From the NCBI RefSeq assembly GCF_011682145.1, contig NZ_WHJH01000011.1, positions 62,001 through 126,000 on the forward strand: a stretch of DNA of 64,000 bases, written 5' to 3'. The notes under the pieces are model-generated. The model made no database searches and was not told the origin of the DNA. It saw nothing but the letters and a program-made list of their open reading frames with translations. Each line of letters starts with the position of its first letter. Position 1 is the stretch's first letter. The position numbers and the translations under genes were made by a program. Positions 47,653 through 56,497 of the stretch are shown here, piece after piece. This DNA comes from Massilia mucilaginosa (GTDB lineage Bacteria; Pseudomonadota; Gammaproteobacteria; Burkholderiales; Burkholderiaceae_D).

Positions 47653-48312
47653 CTAGCGCGTCAGGTACACCACCGTCGACTCGCTGTCATCACCGCTTCC
47701 TACTTGCGTTGCCCTCATGTTCGGCAGCGTTTCCCCCAGATTGGCCAGCACGGCCGGCATTGCGCTTTCGAGCAGGTCGGCACTGGCCGGGTTGACCTCG
47801 ACCCGGCAGGTTTTGGTGCGGCATTCAAGCACCCTGACCTGCGGTTCAAGCCCGGCGTTGGCACGCGCCAGCGCCGTGCGCACCGCCGCTGACGCCTGGC
47901 TGCTCCACGCATGGTCCACCGGTTCCGCGCGAAACATGGTCTCGGCCGGGGCCACCCCCGGCGTTTCGGGCGTCACCGGGGTCGCCAGCGTGGCGGCCGG
48001 CTGCGCTGCGGGCGGCGCGGGCGACGCGCGCGTGAGTATCATGCGCAGCTCGGCCACTTCACGCCGCAGAAGGGCCACTTCCTGGCGCAGCTGCATGACG
48101 TCGTTCGGTAGCGGTGCCTCTGGCGGCGCCAGCGCCGGCGCGGCGCGCAGCGGCGGCGCTGGCACGGCCCGGGCAGGCCCGGAAGCCGGGACGGCAGCCA
48201 CTGGCGGCGCCGCCTGCGCCGGTGCGGGCGCCGGGGTATCGTCGTCGCCGCCGCAGGCGCCCAGCATGGCCATGACGGCCAGCAATATGGTTGCGGAAAT
48301 CATTCGCCTCAT
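47653..48312 (-). CDS. lipoprotein with coiled coil, unknown function
   Basis: 219 aa from the ATG at 48312, behind AGGAGG. Signal peptide ending L-G-A-C (lipobox), a long Pro/Ala linker, a short coiled coil (MQLRQEVALLRREVAELRMIL) and a C-terminal domain with two cysteines (VRVLECRTKTCRVEVNP) likely to form a disulphide. Conserved-looking but not recognised. Envelope location is inferred. Confidence 0.8.
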   Translation of the reverse strand: MRRMISATILLAVMAMLGACGGDDDTPAPAPAQAAPPVAAVPASGPARAVPAPPLRAAPALAPPEAPLPNDVMQLRQEVALLRREVAELRMILTRASPAPPAAQPAATLATPVTPETPGVAPAETMFRAEPVDHAWSSQASAAVRTALARANAGLEPQVRVLECRTKTCRVEVNPASADLLESAMPAVLANLGETLPNMRATQVGSGDDSESTVVYLTR

Positions 48313-48560
48313 GGGTCCTCCTGCGGACATGTGGATCTGGCACGGCGGCGTGCGCCATGCCGGCCGCGGAAATGCCGCTGCCGATACGTCCAGCCTAGGA
48401 GTTGCGGCGCGCGCGCGTATGAGGTGCATCAATCGTCCCGGGTCGGAATCGGCTGCCTGCTCGCCTTGCGCCAAACAAGCTGCGGGCAAGGCTTCCGGCC
48501 TGAAATAGCTTGGCAACCGGTAAGGTAAGATGGGTTGTTTTCATCCCCGTTTGCGATCCG

Positions 48561-49520
48561 ATGCGTTCAGCCATTTTGTTTCCTGGTATTCTTTTCGGCG
48601 TGCTGCTGGCGTCTTGCAGCGAGCACAAGACGGCCACGCCGCCAGCTGCCGCCGCGCCGCCTGCCAGCGCCAGCGCAGCCGGTGCCGGGGACGGCCGCGA
48701 TATCGACATGCCGCCCGATCCGCCCACGCCCGCGCAGCGTGCAGCCGAGGCGGCCTTGCGAAAAGAGCGCCTGGTCCTGATGCAGGCCCTCTTCGGCCAG
48801 GCGTATCAGCCGCAGACGTCGCAGGCGACCATCGAGGCCGCCGAACCGGGCCGTCCCGGCACGCGCCGCTACGCGCTGCTTGCGATCGCCCACACGTTTT
48901 TGCCGGACGGGGACGCCGTGCTGGTCGGTGTCGGCGGGCAAACGGACGAACAAGGCCACGCAAGCGCCCATCGTCTCGACGCCGGCCTGCTCAACGTGTT
49001 CATCCTGCGCAAGGTCGATGGCGCATGGACGCAGCTGCGGCACCATGCCAACGTCATCGCGCTGGCGAACGACCTGTGGATGAACAAGGCGGTGTTCGTC
49101 AACCTGGCGCCCGGTAAGCCGGGGCTGGCGATGCTGGTTGGATTCAATTCGCAAGGCGAGGAGCGCACCCTGCTGTCGCCGTTCGACCTGGGCGCCGCCA
49201 CCCTGCGCGACCTGGCGGGCCAGCCGATCCATATTGCATCGGGCAACCGCGCCGGCTGCAATCCCTCGGGGCCGGCCACCTGTTTCAACATCGCGGGCGG
49301 CTGGCACTTCGCGCCCGCGGCAGGCGCAGCGGCCTACAACGACCTGGTAGTGACGCTCAAGGGTGAAGAAGACATTAAACAGCGCCGCAAGACGCCTGGG
49401 CCGGACGGGGGCGAATACCAGACCGCCGCAACCCGCAAGCTCGGCGGCACGGCGCGCTACGCCTGGAACGGCAGCGCCTACACGCTGGTCGAGGGCGCCA
49501 ACAAGGAACCACACGCATGA
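48561..49520 (+). CDS. lipoprotein, tandem paralogue 1
   Basis: 319 aa with lipobox L-L-A-S-C. After a Pro/Ala-rich linker: QRAAEAALRKERLVLMQALFG, YALLAIAHTFLPDGDAVLVGVGG, GLLNVFILRKVDGAW, FVNLAPGKPGLAMLVGFN, a Cys pair, then AAAYNDLVVTLKGEED and TARYAWNGSAYTLVEGANK. The last third (Y-N-D-L-V strand) is reminiscent of DUF4114-type domains. The next gene has the same layout and overlaps by 4 nt. Function unknown. Confidence 0.8.
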   Translation: MRSAILFPGILFGVLLASCSEHKTATPPAAAAPPASASAAGAGDGRDIDMPPDPPTPAQRAAEAALRKERLVLMQALFGQAYQPQTSQATIEAAEPGRPGTRRYALLAIAHTFLPDGDAVLVGVGGQTDEQGHASAHRLDAGLLNVFILRKVDGAWTQLRHHANVIALANDLWMNKAVFVNLAPGKPGLAMLVGFNSQGEERTLLSPFDLGAATLRDLAGQPIHIASGNRAGCNPSGPATCFNIAGGWHFAPAAGAAAYNDLVVTLKGEEDIKQRRKTPGPDGGEYQTAATRKLGGTARYAWNGSAYTLVEGANKEPHA

Positions 49521-50482
49521 TGCCCACATCCGCTTTGCTAACCAGGCTGTTCCTGTGCGCGCTCCTGTGCGCCTGCCGCGAGCAGCGGCCTGCCGCCACC
49601 CCAGCCGCGCCGGCCGTGGCGGCGAGCGCTTCCGCTACGGCAGCGGTGACCGCGCCCCCTGCCAGCGAGGCCGTGCCCGCGCCGCCGGCGCCCACGCCGG
49701 AACAACTGGAAGCCCAGGCCGCCGGAATGCGCGAGCGGGTCGTGCTGATGCAATCCATCTTCGGCGGCAAGTTCAATCCCGTGCGCAACGACGCCACCAT
49801 GCAGCTGAGCGTGCCGGAAGAGCCTGGAATGCAGGTGTACACCATCGAACCGGTGGCGCACACCTTCCTGCCCAATGGCGACGCGGCGCTGGTCGCCAAC
49901 GCCTTGCGCGGCGACCGCGGGCCGGACGACGGCCGCGTTCGCACCGAAGGCGGGCTGCTGAACATCTTCATCCTGCGCAAGACCGAGGGACGCTGGGCGC
50001 TGCTCAAGCACCATACCAATATTGCGCGCATGGGCAGCTGGGAGAGCATCGGCAGGGCCAGGTTCATGCAGCTCGCTCCCGGCAAACCGGGGCTGGCCAT
50101 GCTGCATGGCTTCGCCATGATGGATTATGCCCATCGCCGGCTGTCCCTGTTCGACCTGACTGCCGATCCGGTCCGTTCGCTCACCGGCGACGGCATCACC
50201 ATCTTCTTCTCCACGTCCGGCTGCGTTCCCGAGGAGGAAAACATCTGTTCCGATATCGTGGCGGGCTGGCGCTTCGCCCTGCCCGCCGCACAAGCCGACT
50301 ACAACGACCTGGTCCTCACCTTCGTCGGCCAGGACGACGGCAAGAAGGAAGCGCGCCGCAAGGGCCAGGAAGGCCCGGTGCTGGCCTCGGACATCACCAG
50401 CCTGAACGGATCGGCACGCTACGCCTACAACGGCAAGACCTACGTGCTGGTCGAAGGCAAGAACCCGGCGCCGCAAGAATGA
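49517..50482 (+). CDS. lipoprotein, tandem paralogue 2
   Basis: 321 aa with lipobox L-L-C-A-C. Shares with its neighbour RERVVLMQSIFGGKF, YTIEPVAHTFLPNGDAALV, GGLLNIFILRKTEGRW, FMQLAPGKPGLAMLHGF, the Cys pair, ADYNDLVLTFVGQDDGKKE and SARYAYNGKTYVLVEGKN. The pair is clearly an ancient tandem duplication. It ends 1 nt before the stop of the convergent esterase gene. Confidence 0.8.
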   Translation: MMPTSALLTRLFLCALLCACREQRPAATPAAPAVAASASATAAVTAPPASEAVPAPPAPTPEQLEAQAAGMRERVVLMQSIFGGKFNPVRNDATMQLSVPEEPGMQVYTIEPVAHTFLPNGDAALVANALRGDRGPDDGRVRTEGGLLNIFILRKTEGRWALLKHHTNIARMGSWESIGRARFMQLAPGKPGLAMLHGFAMMDYAHRRLSLFDLTADPVRSLTGDGITIFFSTSGCVPEEENICSDIVAGWRFALPAAQADYNDLVLTFVGQDDGKKEARRKGQEGPVLASDITSLNGSARYAYNGKTYVLVEGKNPAPQE

Positions 50483-50483
50483 A

Positions 50484-52217
50484 CTACGGACAGTTCCCAA
50501 GCACGTAATGCCCGGGTGAGGTCTGCGCCAGGGTCTGGATGTAGAACAGATTGTCCAGCCCCATGTTCTGGTTCGACCCGTTGGCCAGCGCATAGCCGCC
50601 GCTGTCATGCGCGCGACCGGCCTGCACGTGGGCAAAGTTGCTGGCCGTGACCGTGCTGCAGGTAAAGCCGCTGGTGGTGCTGGCGCTCACGCCGGCCGAC
50701 AGCCCGCTTTCCAGCGCGCCCGCCACCGACGAGGCCTGGTAGGTGTAGGCGGTGGACGGCGCCAGGCCGGTATCGGTGTACCCCGTGCCCGCGAGCGGCG
50801 CCGGCGTGACCTTGGTGCCGTTGCGGTAGACGTTGTAGCCGCTGGCCCCGCTGGCCGCGCTCCATGACAGGGCGATGCTGCTGGCGCTGGCGGTCCCGGC
50901 CTTCAAGCCGGCCGGCGGCTGCACGGCCGGCACCGGTCCCACCAGGAACTGAGGCAGGGTGCAGGGCGCCGAGGTCTGGCCGGTGGCGGCGCTGGTGGCC
51001 GTGACAGTGCCGCTGTAGTAGCCGTTGGCCAGCGCGTAGGCGATGCTGAAACCGGCGCCGCTGCCGGCTTGCGCGTCATTGACCGGCGTGGCGCCGGAGA
51101 GCACCACGCGGTAGCTGCCGATGGCGCCGGCCGCATCCACGCCCGCGCCGCTGATGGTGGCGGCGTTGCCCGCCACGCTGGCCGCGCAGGCCATCATCAC
51201 CGGCGCCGCGATGACACTCGCGCGCAGATTGTTCCTGAACCAGAAATCCATCACGAAGGCAGGATAATTGACCTTGGTGGCGTCGACGAAGTGAGCGTTC
51301 TGCCCGCCCGGTCCGGCCGGCCACGCGTGGCCCATGCCGGTCACCGCGATTTCCGAGGTGCGCAGCTTGCCGTTGCTGTCGGTGTAGGGCGTGTTGCTGC
51401 CGCCGCCAGGAACTGTTGCCGTTGCGCCCTTGCTGAACACGCCGCCGTAGGCGATGCGCATGGCCGCCGCATCGATCGGCCCGTAGGCGGGCGCCACCGT
51501 GTAATCGCTGGTGCCCCAGATCACGCTGGCGATCTGGGTGGCGAACTTGCCTTGCTGGGCGCCAGCCATGGTGCTGCACTTGTTGGCTGCCGTGTTGGCA
51601 TTGAACCCGGAAGGCACGCTGCCGATCTGCATGATGGTGGTGCCCGGCGGTGGCCCCGCGTTGATGCCGATGCCGGCAAACACATCCGGCGCCAGGCAGC
51701 CCAGCACCATGGTCTGGCCGCCGCCCGAGGACAGGCCGGTCACATACACCTGGTTCGGATCGATCGCATAGCGCGCATCGGCCAGGAAACGGCTGACCAG
51801 GTTCAGCAGCACGCCATCGTGGCCGCTGGCGCGGTTGTGGTTGGTGAGGCTGTAATCCCAGCAATGGCTGCCGGAGATATTGCCGGTGGCATTCGGCGCC
51901 AGGATCACGGCGCCGTACTGGTCGGCCACGGCTTTCCAGTTGAAGCCCTTGTCCGCGCCGGAATCGATGACGTCGCCGGCCGCCGTTTGCTGGCAGCCAT
52001 GCAGCACCATCACCAGGGCGCGCTTGCCGCCCAGCACGGGCTGACTCGCGGGCCAGTAAAAGTAGCCGCTCAGGTTGCCGCCGTTGACGCTGTCCGCGCC
52101 CCAGGTCTGGTTGCCGCTCCAGGCGCCGGGGCCGGCCTGGACTTGCGCCAGCGCGCCTGCTGGCAGGCACAGCAGTAAGGAGGCCGCGCAGCGGCCGAGA
52201 GAGTGCTTGATTTCCAT
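50484..52217 (-). CDS. secreted PHB-depolymerase-family esterase
   Basis: 577 aa, GGAG ahead of the ATG. Signal peptide (cut after GALA, residue 24). Esterase domain to about 340 with VMVLHGCQQTA oxyanion region, lipase box G161-L-S163-S-G165 (YVTGLSSGGGQTM), Asp in WGTSDYTVAP and His in VTGMGHAWPAG. Then a linker, a fibronectin III domain at about 445-520 (PPAGLKAGTASASSIALSWSAASGASGYNVYRNG), and a terminal substrate-binding-like segment (HVQAGRAHDSGGYALANGSNQ). Hydrolyses poly(3-hydroxybutyrate) or another ester polymer; substrate not proven. Confidence 0.92.
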   Translation of the reverse strand: MEIKHSLGRCAASLLLCLPAGALAQVQAGPGAWSGNQTWGADSVNGGNLSGYFYWPASQPVLGGKRALVMVLHGCQQTAAGDVIDSGADKGFNWKAVADQYGAVILAPNATGNISGSHCWDYSLTNHNRASGHDGVLLNLVSRFLADARYAIDPNQVYVTGLSSGGGQTMVLGCLAPDVFAGIGINAGPPPGTTIMQIGSVPSGFNANTAANKCSTMAGAQQGKFATQIASVIWGTSDYTVAPAYGPIDAAAMRIAYGGVFSKGATATVPGGGSNTPYTDSNGKLRTSEIAVTGMGHAWPAGPGGQNAHFVDATKVNYPAFVMDFWFRNNLRASVIAAPVMMACAASVAGNAATISGAGVDAAGAIGSYRVVLSGATPVNDAQAGSGAGFSIAYALANGYYSGTVTATSAATGQTSAPCTLPQFLVGPVPAVQPPAGLKAGTASASSIALSWSAASGASGYNVYRNGTKVTPAPLAGTGYTDTGLAPSTAYTYQASSVAGALESGLSAGVSASTTSGFTCSTVTASNFAHVQAGRAHDSGGYALANGSNQNMGLDNLFYIQTLAQTSPGHYVLGNCP

Positions 52218-52521
52218 GATGTCTCCATTTTTCTGTATTGAAAATACGGGAAGGCTGCGGGTGCTTGCAGGGAAGAGCTCGGTGGGGGCGTCAGGGATAC
52301 CGCGCTTGGCGGCCAGCCTTCGGGACGGTTCACGGGAAGTAACAGCTGGAAATAATTCTACCGGAGGGGTATCGGAAAATTGCGTGCCCGGACGGAGCGT
52401 CCCGGCACGATGCTTGTGCGTAATTGCACAGGGGCATACAGCGGGCGCGCCCGATGTGAGGCACAATGACAAGCCGCGCAGCCGTCCGCTGCGTTGATTG
52501 CTTGATTGATTGGGAGTGATA
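52218..52521. other. divergent spacer, no gene recognised
   Basis: 304 bp between the esterase and the membrane-protein gene. Contains a short inverted repeat TGTGC-GTAATT-GCACA (about 52415-52431) and TTGATTG repeats at 52494-52512. No coding frame of note. Confidence 0.5.
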
Positions 52522-53007
52522 GTGTCGGTGCTTGCCGCAGGTCTGTTTGGTGCCTTTGCCGCCTGGTTTGCCGTGCGCTGGATCAGCGCGCGCCTGCGCA
52601 CCGGCGCCGGCGACGGCACGCTGGCGTTCGCGCCCTTCCTGGAGCGGCTTGGCATCCTGCAATTGCTGGGGGTGGCCGTGCTGGTCTGGGTGGCGCTGTC
52701 GCGCGAGCACGACAGTTACACGGCGCTGGTCGCGCTGGCGCTGGTGCTGGCCATCGGCGGAGTCTACTGCCTGTGCGAAGGCATCATGACGCGCGGCAAG
52801 GTGGACGATGGCGGTATCATCTTCATCACGCCATGGGGCGGCAGGCGCAACGAGGCGTGGCATGACTTGCGCAGCGTGCGCTACCGTTCGTCGTGCGGCA
52901 TGTACGTGCTCAAATTTCGCAGCGGCAGCGTGATTCGCCTGTCGGTGCTGCTCAGCGGACACGGCGCCGTGCTGCAACACCTGCGCGCGCGGGGCCACCG
53001 TGTCTGA
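52522..53007 (+). CDS. small membrane protein, unknown
   Basis: 161 aa from a GTG that lies 5 nt after GGGAG (upstream GTG/TTG codons are possible). Two or three hydrophobic helices in the first 90 residues (SVLAAGLFGAFAAWFAV; LLGVAVLVWVAL; ALVALALVLAIGGVYCL), then a PH-like cytosolic part (GGIIFITPWGGRRNEAWHDLRSVRYRSS...RLSVLLSGHG). Overlaps the DinB gene by 8 nt. Confidence 0.75.
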   Translation: MSVLAAGLFGAFAAWFAVRWISARLRTGAGDGTLAFAPFLERLGILQLLGVAVLVWVALSREHDSYTALVALALVLAIGGVYCLCEGIMTRGKVDDGGIIFITPWGGRRNEAWHDLRSVRYRSSCGMYVLKFRSGSVIRLSVLLSGHGAVLQHLRARGHRV

Positions 53008-53563
53008 ACTGGCCCACCTGCGCCTGATGGCCGGCTACAACAGCTGGATGAACCAGAAACTGTATGACGCCGCCGCCACGCTGCCCGCGCACGAACTGGC
53101 GGCCGAGCGCGGCGCTTTCTTCGGCTCGCTGCTCGGCACGCTAAACCACCTGGTCGCGGGAGACACCATCTGGCTGCGGCGCTTCGCCACCCATCCGGCC
53201 CGGTTTGACGCGCTCGCTCCGGTGCTGGCGCTGCCCGCCCCAGGCGGGCTGGACGCCATCCACAGCGCCGACCTGGCCGTGCTGGGCGCGCACCGGCGCA
53301 TGCTGGACCAGGTGATCGCCACCTGGACCGCGCAGCTCGCCGAGGCCGATCTCGACCATGTGTTGCATTACGCCAGCACCAAAGGGATTCGCTCGCAAAA
53401 GCGCTTCGGCGACCTGCTGCTGCACTTTTTCAATCACCAGACCCATCATCGCGGGCAAGCGAGCACCTTGCTGTCGCAGGCTGGCGTCGACCTCGGCGTG
53501 ACCGACTTGCTGATGCTTATCGAGAACGTGGCGGATCATGGCGCGCCACCTGCGCCGGCCTGA
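53000..53563 (+). CDS. DinB-family metal-binding protein
   Basis: 187 aa with a GTG start. Four-helix DinB fold with three metal-binding histidines: His50 in GTLNHLVAGDTIWLRRF, and the pair in LLLHFFNHQTHHRGQAS. Similar proteins act as thiol-dependent transferases or are induced by damage; the role here is unknown. The 3' end overlaps the convergent lipoprotein gene by 47 nt. Confidence 0.87.
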   Translation: MSELAHLRLMAGYNSWMNQKLYDAAATLPAHELAAERGAFFGSLLGTLNHLVAGDTIWLRRFATHPARFDALAPVLALPAPGGLDAIHSADLAVLGAHRRMLDQVIATWTAQLAEADLDHVLHYASTKGIRSQKRFGDLLLHFFNHQTHHRGQASTLLSQAGVDLGVTDLLMLIENVADHGAPPAPA

Positions 53564-54188
53564 GTCCGGCGCTACCGGCCAGGGCCGCATGGCGCCTGAG
53601 CGAGCGCACCACCTGATTATATGAATCGACCATGGCGGCCACCAATACCTTGCCCTGAGGCGTGCGGGTGTAGCCGTCGGCCCCCGCAAAGCCCCCATTG
53701 AAAAAGCCGCCCGCCGCGCCGAAACGCCAGTGGCTGGCGCTGCCCTGCGCCACGGCCAGCGCGGCGCCCGAGCGGTTGTCGGTCAGCGTGAGCAGGGTGG
53801 ACGGCTGCAGCGCGATATCGTGCAGGGAGCCGAGGCGCCCGACGGCGCCATCGTCGCCGAAGCTGAGCGAGGACGTGGCGGTGTAGTCGGAGGGGGTGAG
53901 TATGCGCTCACTGTGCGCGGAACGGGCGTCAGCCAGGGCGAAGCAGTTCGATGCCCGCACCATCAGGCGCAGCAGCGGCAGGCTGCCGGACAGTTCGGCG
54001 TCCGTGCCGGGCCGGTCCGGCGCGCCGAAGCTCAGGGTGCCCAGGGCGCGCGGGCAATGCTCGAGCTGGCTGTTAGGCGGTTTGATGCTGGCAGGCGGCG
54101 CGGCGGCCGGCGGCGGCCGGCTGGCGCAGCCGGCCAGGGCCATTGCTGTCAGGGCGATGAGCAGGGCAGGGTTTGGGCCTGGCGTCAT
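53517..54188 (-). CDS. lipoprotein, CsgG-like resemblance
   Basis: 223 aa from MTPGPNPALLIALTAMALAGC (lipobox A-L-A-G-C), AGGA before the ATG. Middle: VRASNCFALADARSAHSERILTPSDYTATSSLSF; end: TLLTLTDNRSGAALAVAQGSASHW...GKVLVAAMVDSYNQVVRSLRRHAAL. The pattern of a trait-resolving strand plus AAAFxDSYNxLV-like helix is seen in CsgG-related secretion lipoproteins, but this is only a resemblance. A perfect 8-bp inverted repeat lies 15 nt upstream. Confidence 0.7.
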   Translation of the reverse strand: MTPGPNPALLIALTAMALAGCASRPPPAAAPPASIKPPNSQLEHCPRALGTLSFGAPDRPGTDAELSGSLPLLRLMVRASNCFALADARSAHSERILTPSDYTATSSLSFGDDGAVGRLGSLHDIALQPSTLLTLTDNRSGAALAVAQGSASHWRFGAAGGFFNGGFAGADGYTRTPQGKVLVAAMVDSYNQVVRSLRRHAALAGSAGLRPAQVARHDPPRSR

Positions 54189-54202
54189 GGCGTGTCCTTT
54201 GC

Positions 54203-54224
54203 GTGAAGTTGAACAGAACTTCAC
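54203..54224. promoter_or_regulatory. perfect inverted repeat upstream of the lipoprotein gene
   Basis: GTGAAGTT-GAACAG-AACTTCAC: 8-bp perfect arms, 15 nt before the ATG at 54188. Operator or leader hairpin. Confidence 0.5.
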
Positions 54225-54564
54225 ACATTGTAACGATGCAAGAAGACAAGTAACTTGCCTCTAGTCAACATTGAGGAGATGCGCGCGAAATACCACAGTC
54301 ATTGTTGGCAGGCCAGTCCGGTACTCGATCAACCCTGTGGTCAAGGCGGTTGTAAAAGCTTGCAGACAGCTGCATACTCTGCCGTTGCAGTTCATCAAAG
54401 ACACCTTGCTGTCTGCTCAGGAAGCAAAAGCGGGACTGCTTGCGCCCTATCAGTTTGGGGCATGACCGTGTTGGCGGTCCTTGTCGCGCCAACCATTCGC
54501 AATGGGGTGCGACTCTCTCGATCAGATCATTGCGATCTGTGGATAACGCAAAACCGGGACCCGT
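54225..54564. other. spacer, no gene recognised
   Basis: 340 bp of lower GC than the flanks. Short open frames are present in several phases but none has family-like or codon-like character. May be remnant DNA at the border of the lipoprotein islet. Confidence 0.5.
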
Positions 54565-55476
54565 GTGAAAAAAGCTGTGTTGGCAACGTTCGTAACCGCC
54601 TGTTTGATTTCCCTGGCGGCGTGCGAGATGGACAAGACTGAAATCCGGCTTGCCGACAGCGTGAACGAAAATCGCTCGCCCGACGGGCGATTGTGGACAT
54701 GTTCTTTAGCGGACGGCTCGGAATTTGTATTGACTGCCGACGCGCCCAAGCTCGGCAAGCACGATGTGTCTCACAGCGGCAGAATCCGTGACGCCTTCGC
54801 TGCCGCGTTTCAGGTGAAATACCACGGCAAGAATGTCGCCACGACCCTGATGTCATTCAACGACGATGATCCGGATTGCGTCAATTACGCCATGAGCGGA
54901 AATACGCTCCACGCGCTGACCGATAGAGCCACATTTCGTTTCATGGCGGCGAATGGCAAGCGCGGGGGCTCGGTGCTGGTGGTCAGCCGCGACGGCGGCC
55001 ATTCCTTCAGCGACAACATCCATCCCAATGCGCTTGAAAAGGCCGGCGGCAACCAGCAAATTCATGCCGCTTTTCAGGAGTTTGGTTACTACAGATCGCG
55101 CTTCCGGGTTGTGGGGAGCCAATATCAGCTGGAGATCACCGACCCGCTCAATTTCGAAAAATTCCTCTTGTTTGTGTCGTCCGATGGCGGAAAGATGTGG
55201 GCCGGACCCGTCGGCAGTATCGATCCCACTGTCTTTTCCAGCAAGGAGGTGGATCTGAAACGCGCTTTTTTCGCATCCAACGAATGGAGCGACAAGGTAT
55301 TCAAGGCGACGAGTGACGCATGCAATCAACGGCCCGGCATTGGCTGCGCAGTCGCAACCAGCCAATACTGGGATACGCAATGGGACGCGTGCGTGAGCGA
55401 GCGTCCCTCTCCGGCGTGCCTGAAGATGCTGCCCGATCCGACACCACGATTCCCGGACGGCGAACAGGGCAAATAG
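54565..55476 (+). CDS. lipoprotein with Asp-box motifs, unknown
   Basis: 303 aa from a GTG. Signal peptide with lipobox L-A-A-C. Two Asp-box (BNR-like) motifs are visible: SRDGGHSF and SSDGGKMW, as in beta-propeller sialidase-like folds. Four cysteines in the C-terminal part (CNQRPGIGC, CVSERPSPAC) suggest disulphides. Small lipoproteins of this style include some type VI effector immunity proteins; that is speculation, since no effector was found next to it. Lower GC than the surroundings. Confidence 0.65.
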   Translation: MKKAVLATFVTACLISLAACEMDKTEIRLADSVNENRSPDGRLWTCSLADGSEFVLTADAPKLGKHDVSHSGRIRDAFAAAFQVKYHGKNVATTLMSFNDDDPDCVNYAMSGNTLHALTDRATFRFMAANGKRGGSVLVVSRDGGHSFSDNIHPNALEKAGGNQQIHAAFQEFGYYRSRFRVVGSQYQLEITDPLNFEKFLLFVSSDGGKMWAGPVGSIDPTVFSSKEVDLKRAFFASNEWSDKVFKATSDACNQRPGIGCAVATSQYWDTQWDACVSERPSPACLKMLPDPTPRFPDGEQGK

Positions 55477-55573
55477 CGGCGCATTGGCTGAGGCGGCGGT
55501 CCTGATGGGCGTCATCGGCCTGTCGCCAGCCGGCATTGCCAGGCAATGCCCAGGACACGCACTGCCTGATGTG

Positions 55574-55879
55574 TTAGCGCTTGGTGTAAGCCTCATCCAC
55601 ACCATAAATGCTACCACTCGGCAACAATGTGTACATCTTGTTCCCTGTTGCATGCATGCCGGCGCTGATCGGACCTTGGGCCGCGATCGGACCGTCGTCA
55701 TGCACGCAGGTCGAGTTGCCGCCGCCGAAATCCATGCACCATTGCGCCTGGCCATTCTTGATGGTGCGAACCACGCCCGGGCCCTCGATCTTCATGGCGT
55801 GTGCCGGTGCGCGCAGGGTGATCAGATCGACTTTGGACGGAACACTGGCGCTGCCGGCAGAATTGACTAATGTGGTCAT
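55574..55879 (-). CDS. small hypothetical protein
   Basis: 101 aa from MTTLVNSAGSASVPSKVDL. Rich in Gly/Thr strands: IEGPGVVRTIKNGQAQWCMDFGGGNSTCVHDDGPIAAQ. Two cysteines. No signal peptide and no recognised domain. Divergent from the next exported protein, 68 nt apart. Confidence 0.5.
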   Translation of the reverse strand: MTTLVNSAGSASVPSKVDLITLRAPAHAMKIEGPGVVRTIKNGQAQWCMDFGGGNSTCVHDDGPIAAQGPISAGMHATGNKMYTLLPSGSIYGVDEAYTKR

Positions 55880-55947
55880 TCGTATCATTCTGTTCAGCAG
55901 CCGATGGCCCTTGCCTCAAGCCCGACCGGACCAACCTGAAAGAATCC

Positions 55948-56484
55948 ATGAAACACGTATCGTCGATATGGCTGTTTGCTGTTGTCTCGCTACAATCCCT
56001 GCACTGCATGGCGGCCGAGCCGCCAAAACACCATCGCGCCGTGCAGCCGCCGGGACTGTACCAAGTCGACTGGGAGGGCCGTGCCGACATCATCCAGGAG
56101 AAGGGCGCGCCAGTTGTGATAGAAGGCAAGATAGACGGCGCCAGCGGAGACGGATCGAACCGCTTGCGTTCCGGCGGAGCGGCGCGTGATTTCGCGGAAA
56201 AAGGCAAGAAACCGCATACCCAGTGCCTGCACGCCGGCACCCCCGCCGCGCAGGCGGCGATCAAGGCATCCTGTCCCGACCATACCATCAAGACAGTCGA
56301 TCCGAACACCTTGTCCTATGTGTCGAATTGCCCGACGATCCAGAGTACCCGCACGGTGAAACGGATCGATGACAAGACATGGGAGATCGACACCACCATG
56401 AAATTCAAGGGTAACATGGCGAATCAATTCGCCTCGCCGGTGGTGCGCGAGCGCTGGACGCGCGTGTCGGATCTCTGCAAATAG
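55948..56484 (+). CDS. exported DUF3617-like protein
   Basis: 178 aa with a signal peptide (MKHVSSIWLFAVVSLQSLHCMA-A). The body, PGLYQVDWEGR...HTQCLHAGTPAAQAAIKASCP...NCPTIQSTRTVKRIDDKTWEIDTTMKFKG, resembles DUF3617 proteins, which have paired cysteines and a treatment-like beta structure. Function unknown. Ends 13 nt before the convergent hydrolase stop. Confidence 0.65.
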   Translation: MKHVSSIWLFAVVSLQSLHCMAAEPPKHHRAVQPPGLYQVDWEGRADIIQEKGAPVVIEGKIDGASGDGSNRLRSGGAARDFAEKGKKPHTQCLHAGTPAAQAAIKASCPDHTIKTVDPNTLSYVSNCPTIQSTRTVKRIDDKTWEIDTTMKFKGNMANQFASPVVRERWTRVSDLCK

Positions 56485-56497
56485 CGGTGGGGACTGC

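Noticed and set aside
54255-54641. A 128-codon frame in the spacer before the Asp-box lipoprotein
   Set aside because: Overlaps the lipoprotein start in another frame, mixed Cys-rich random composition, no ribosome site.
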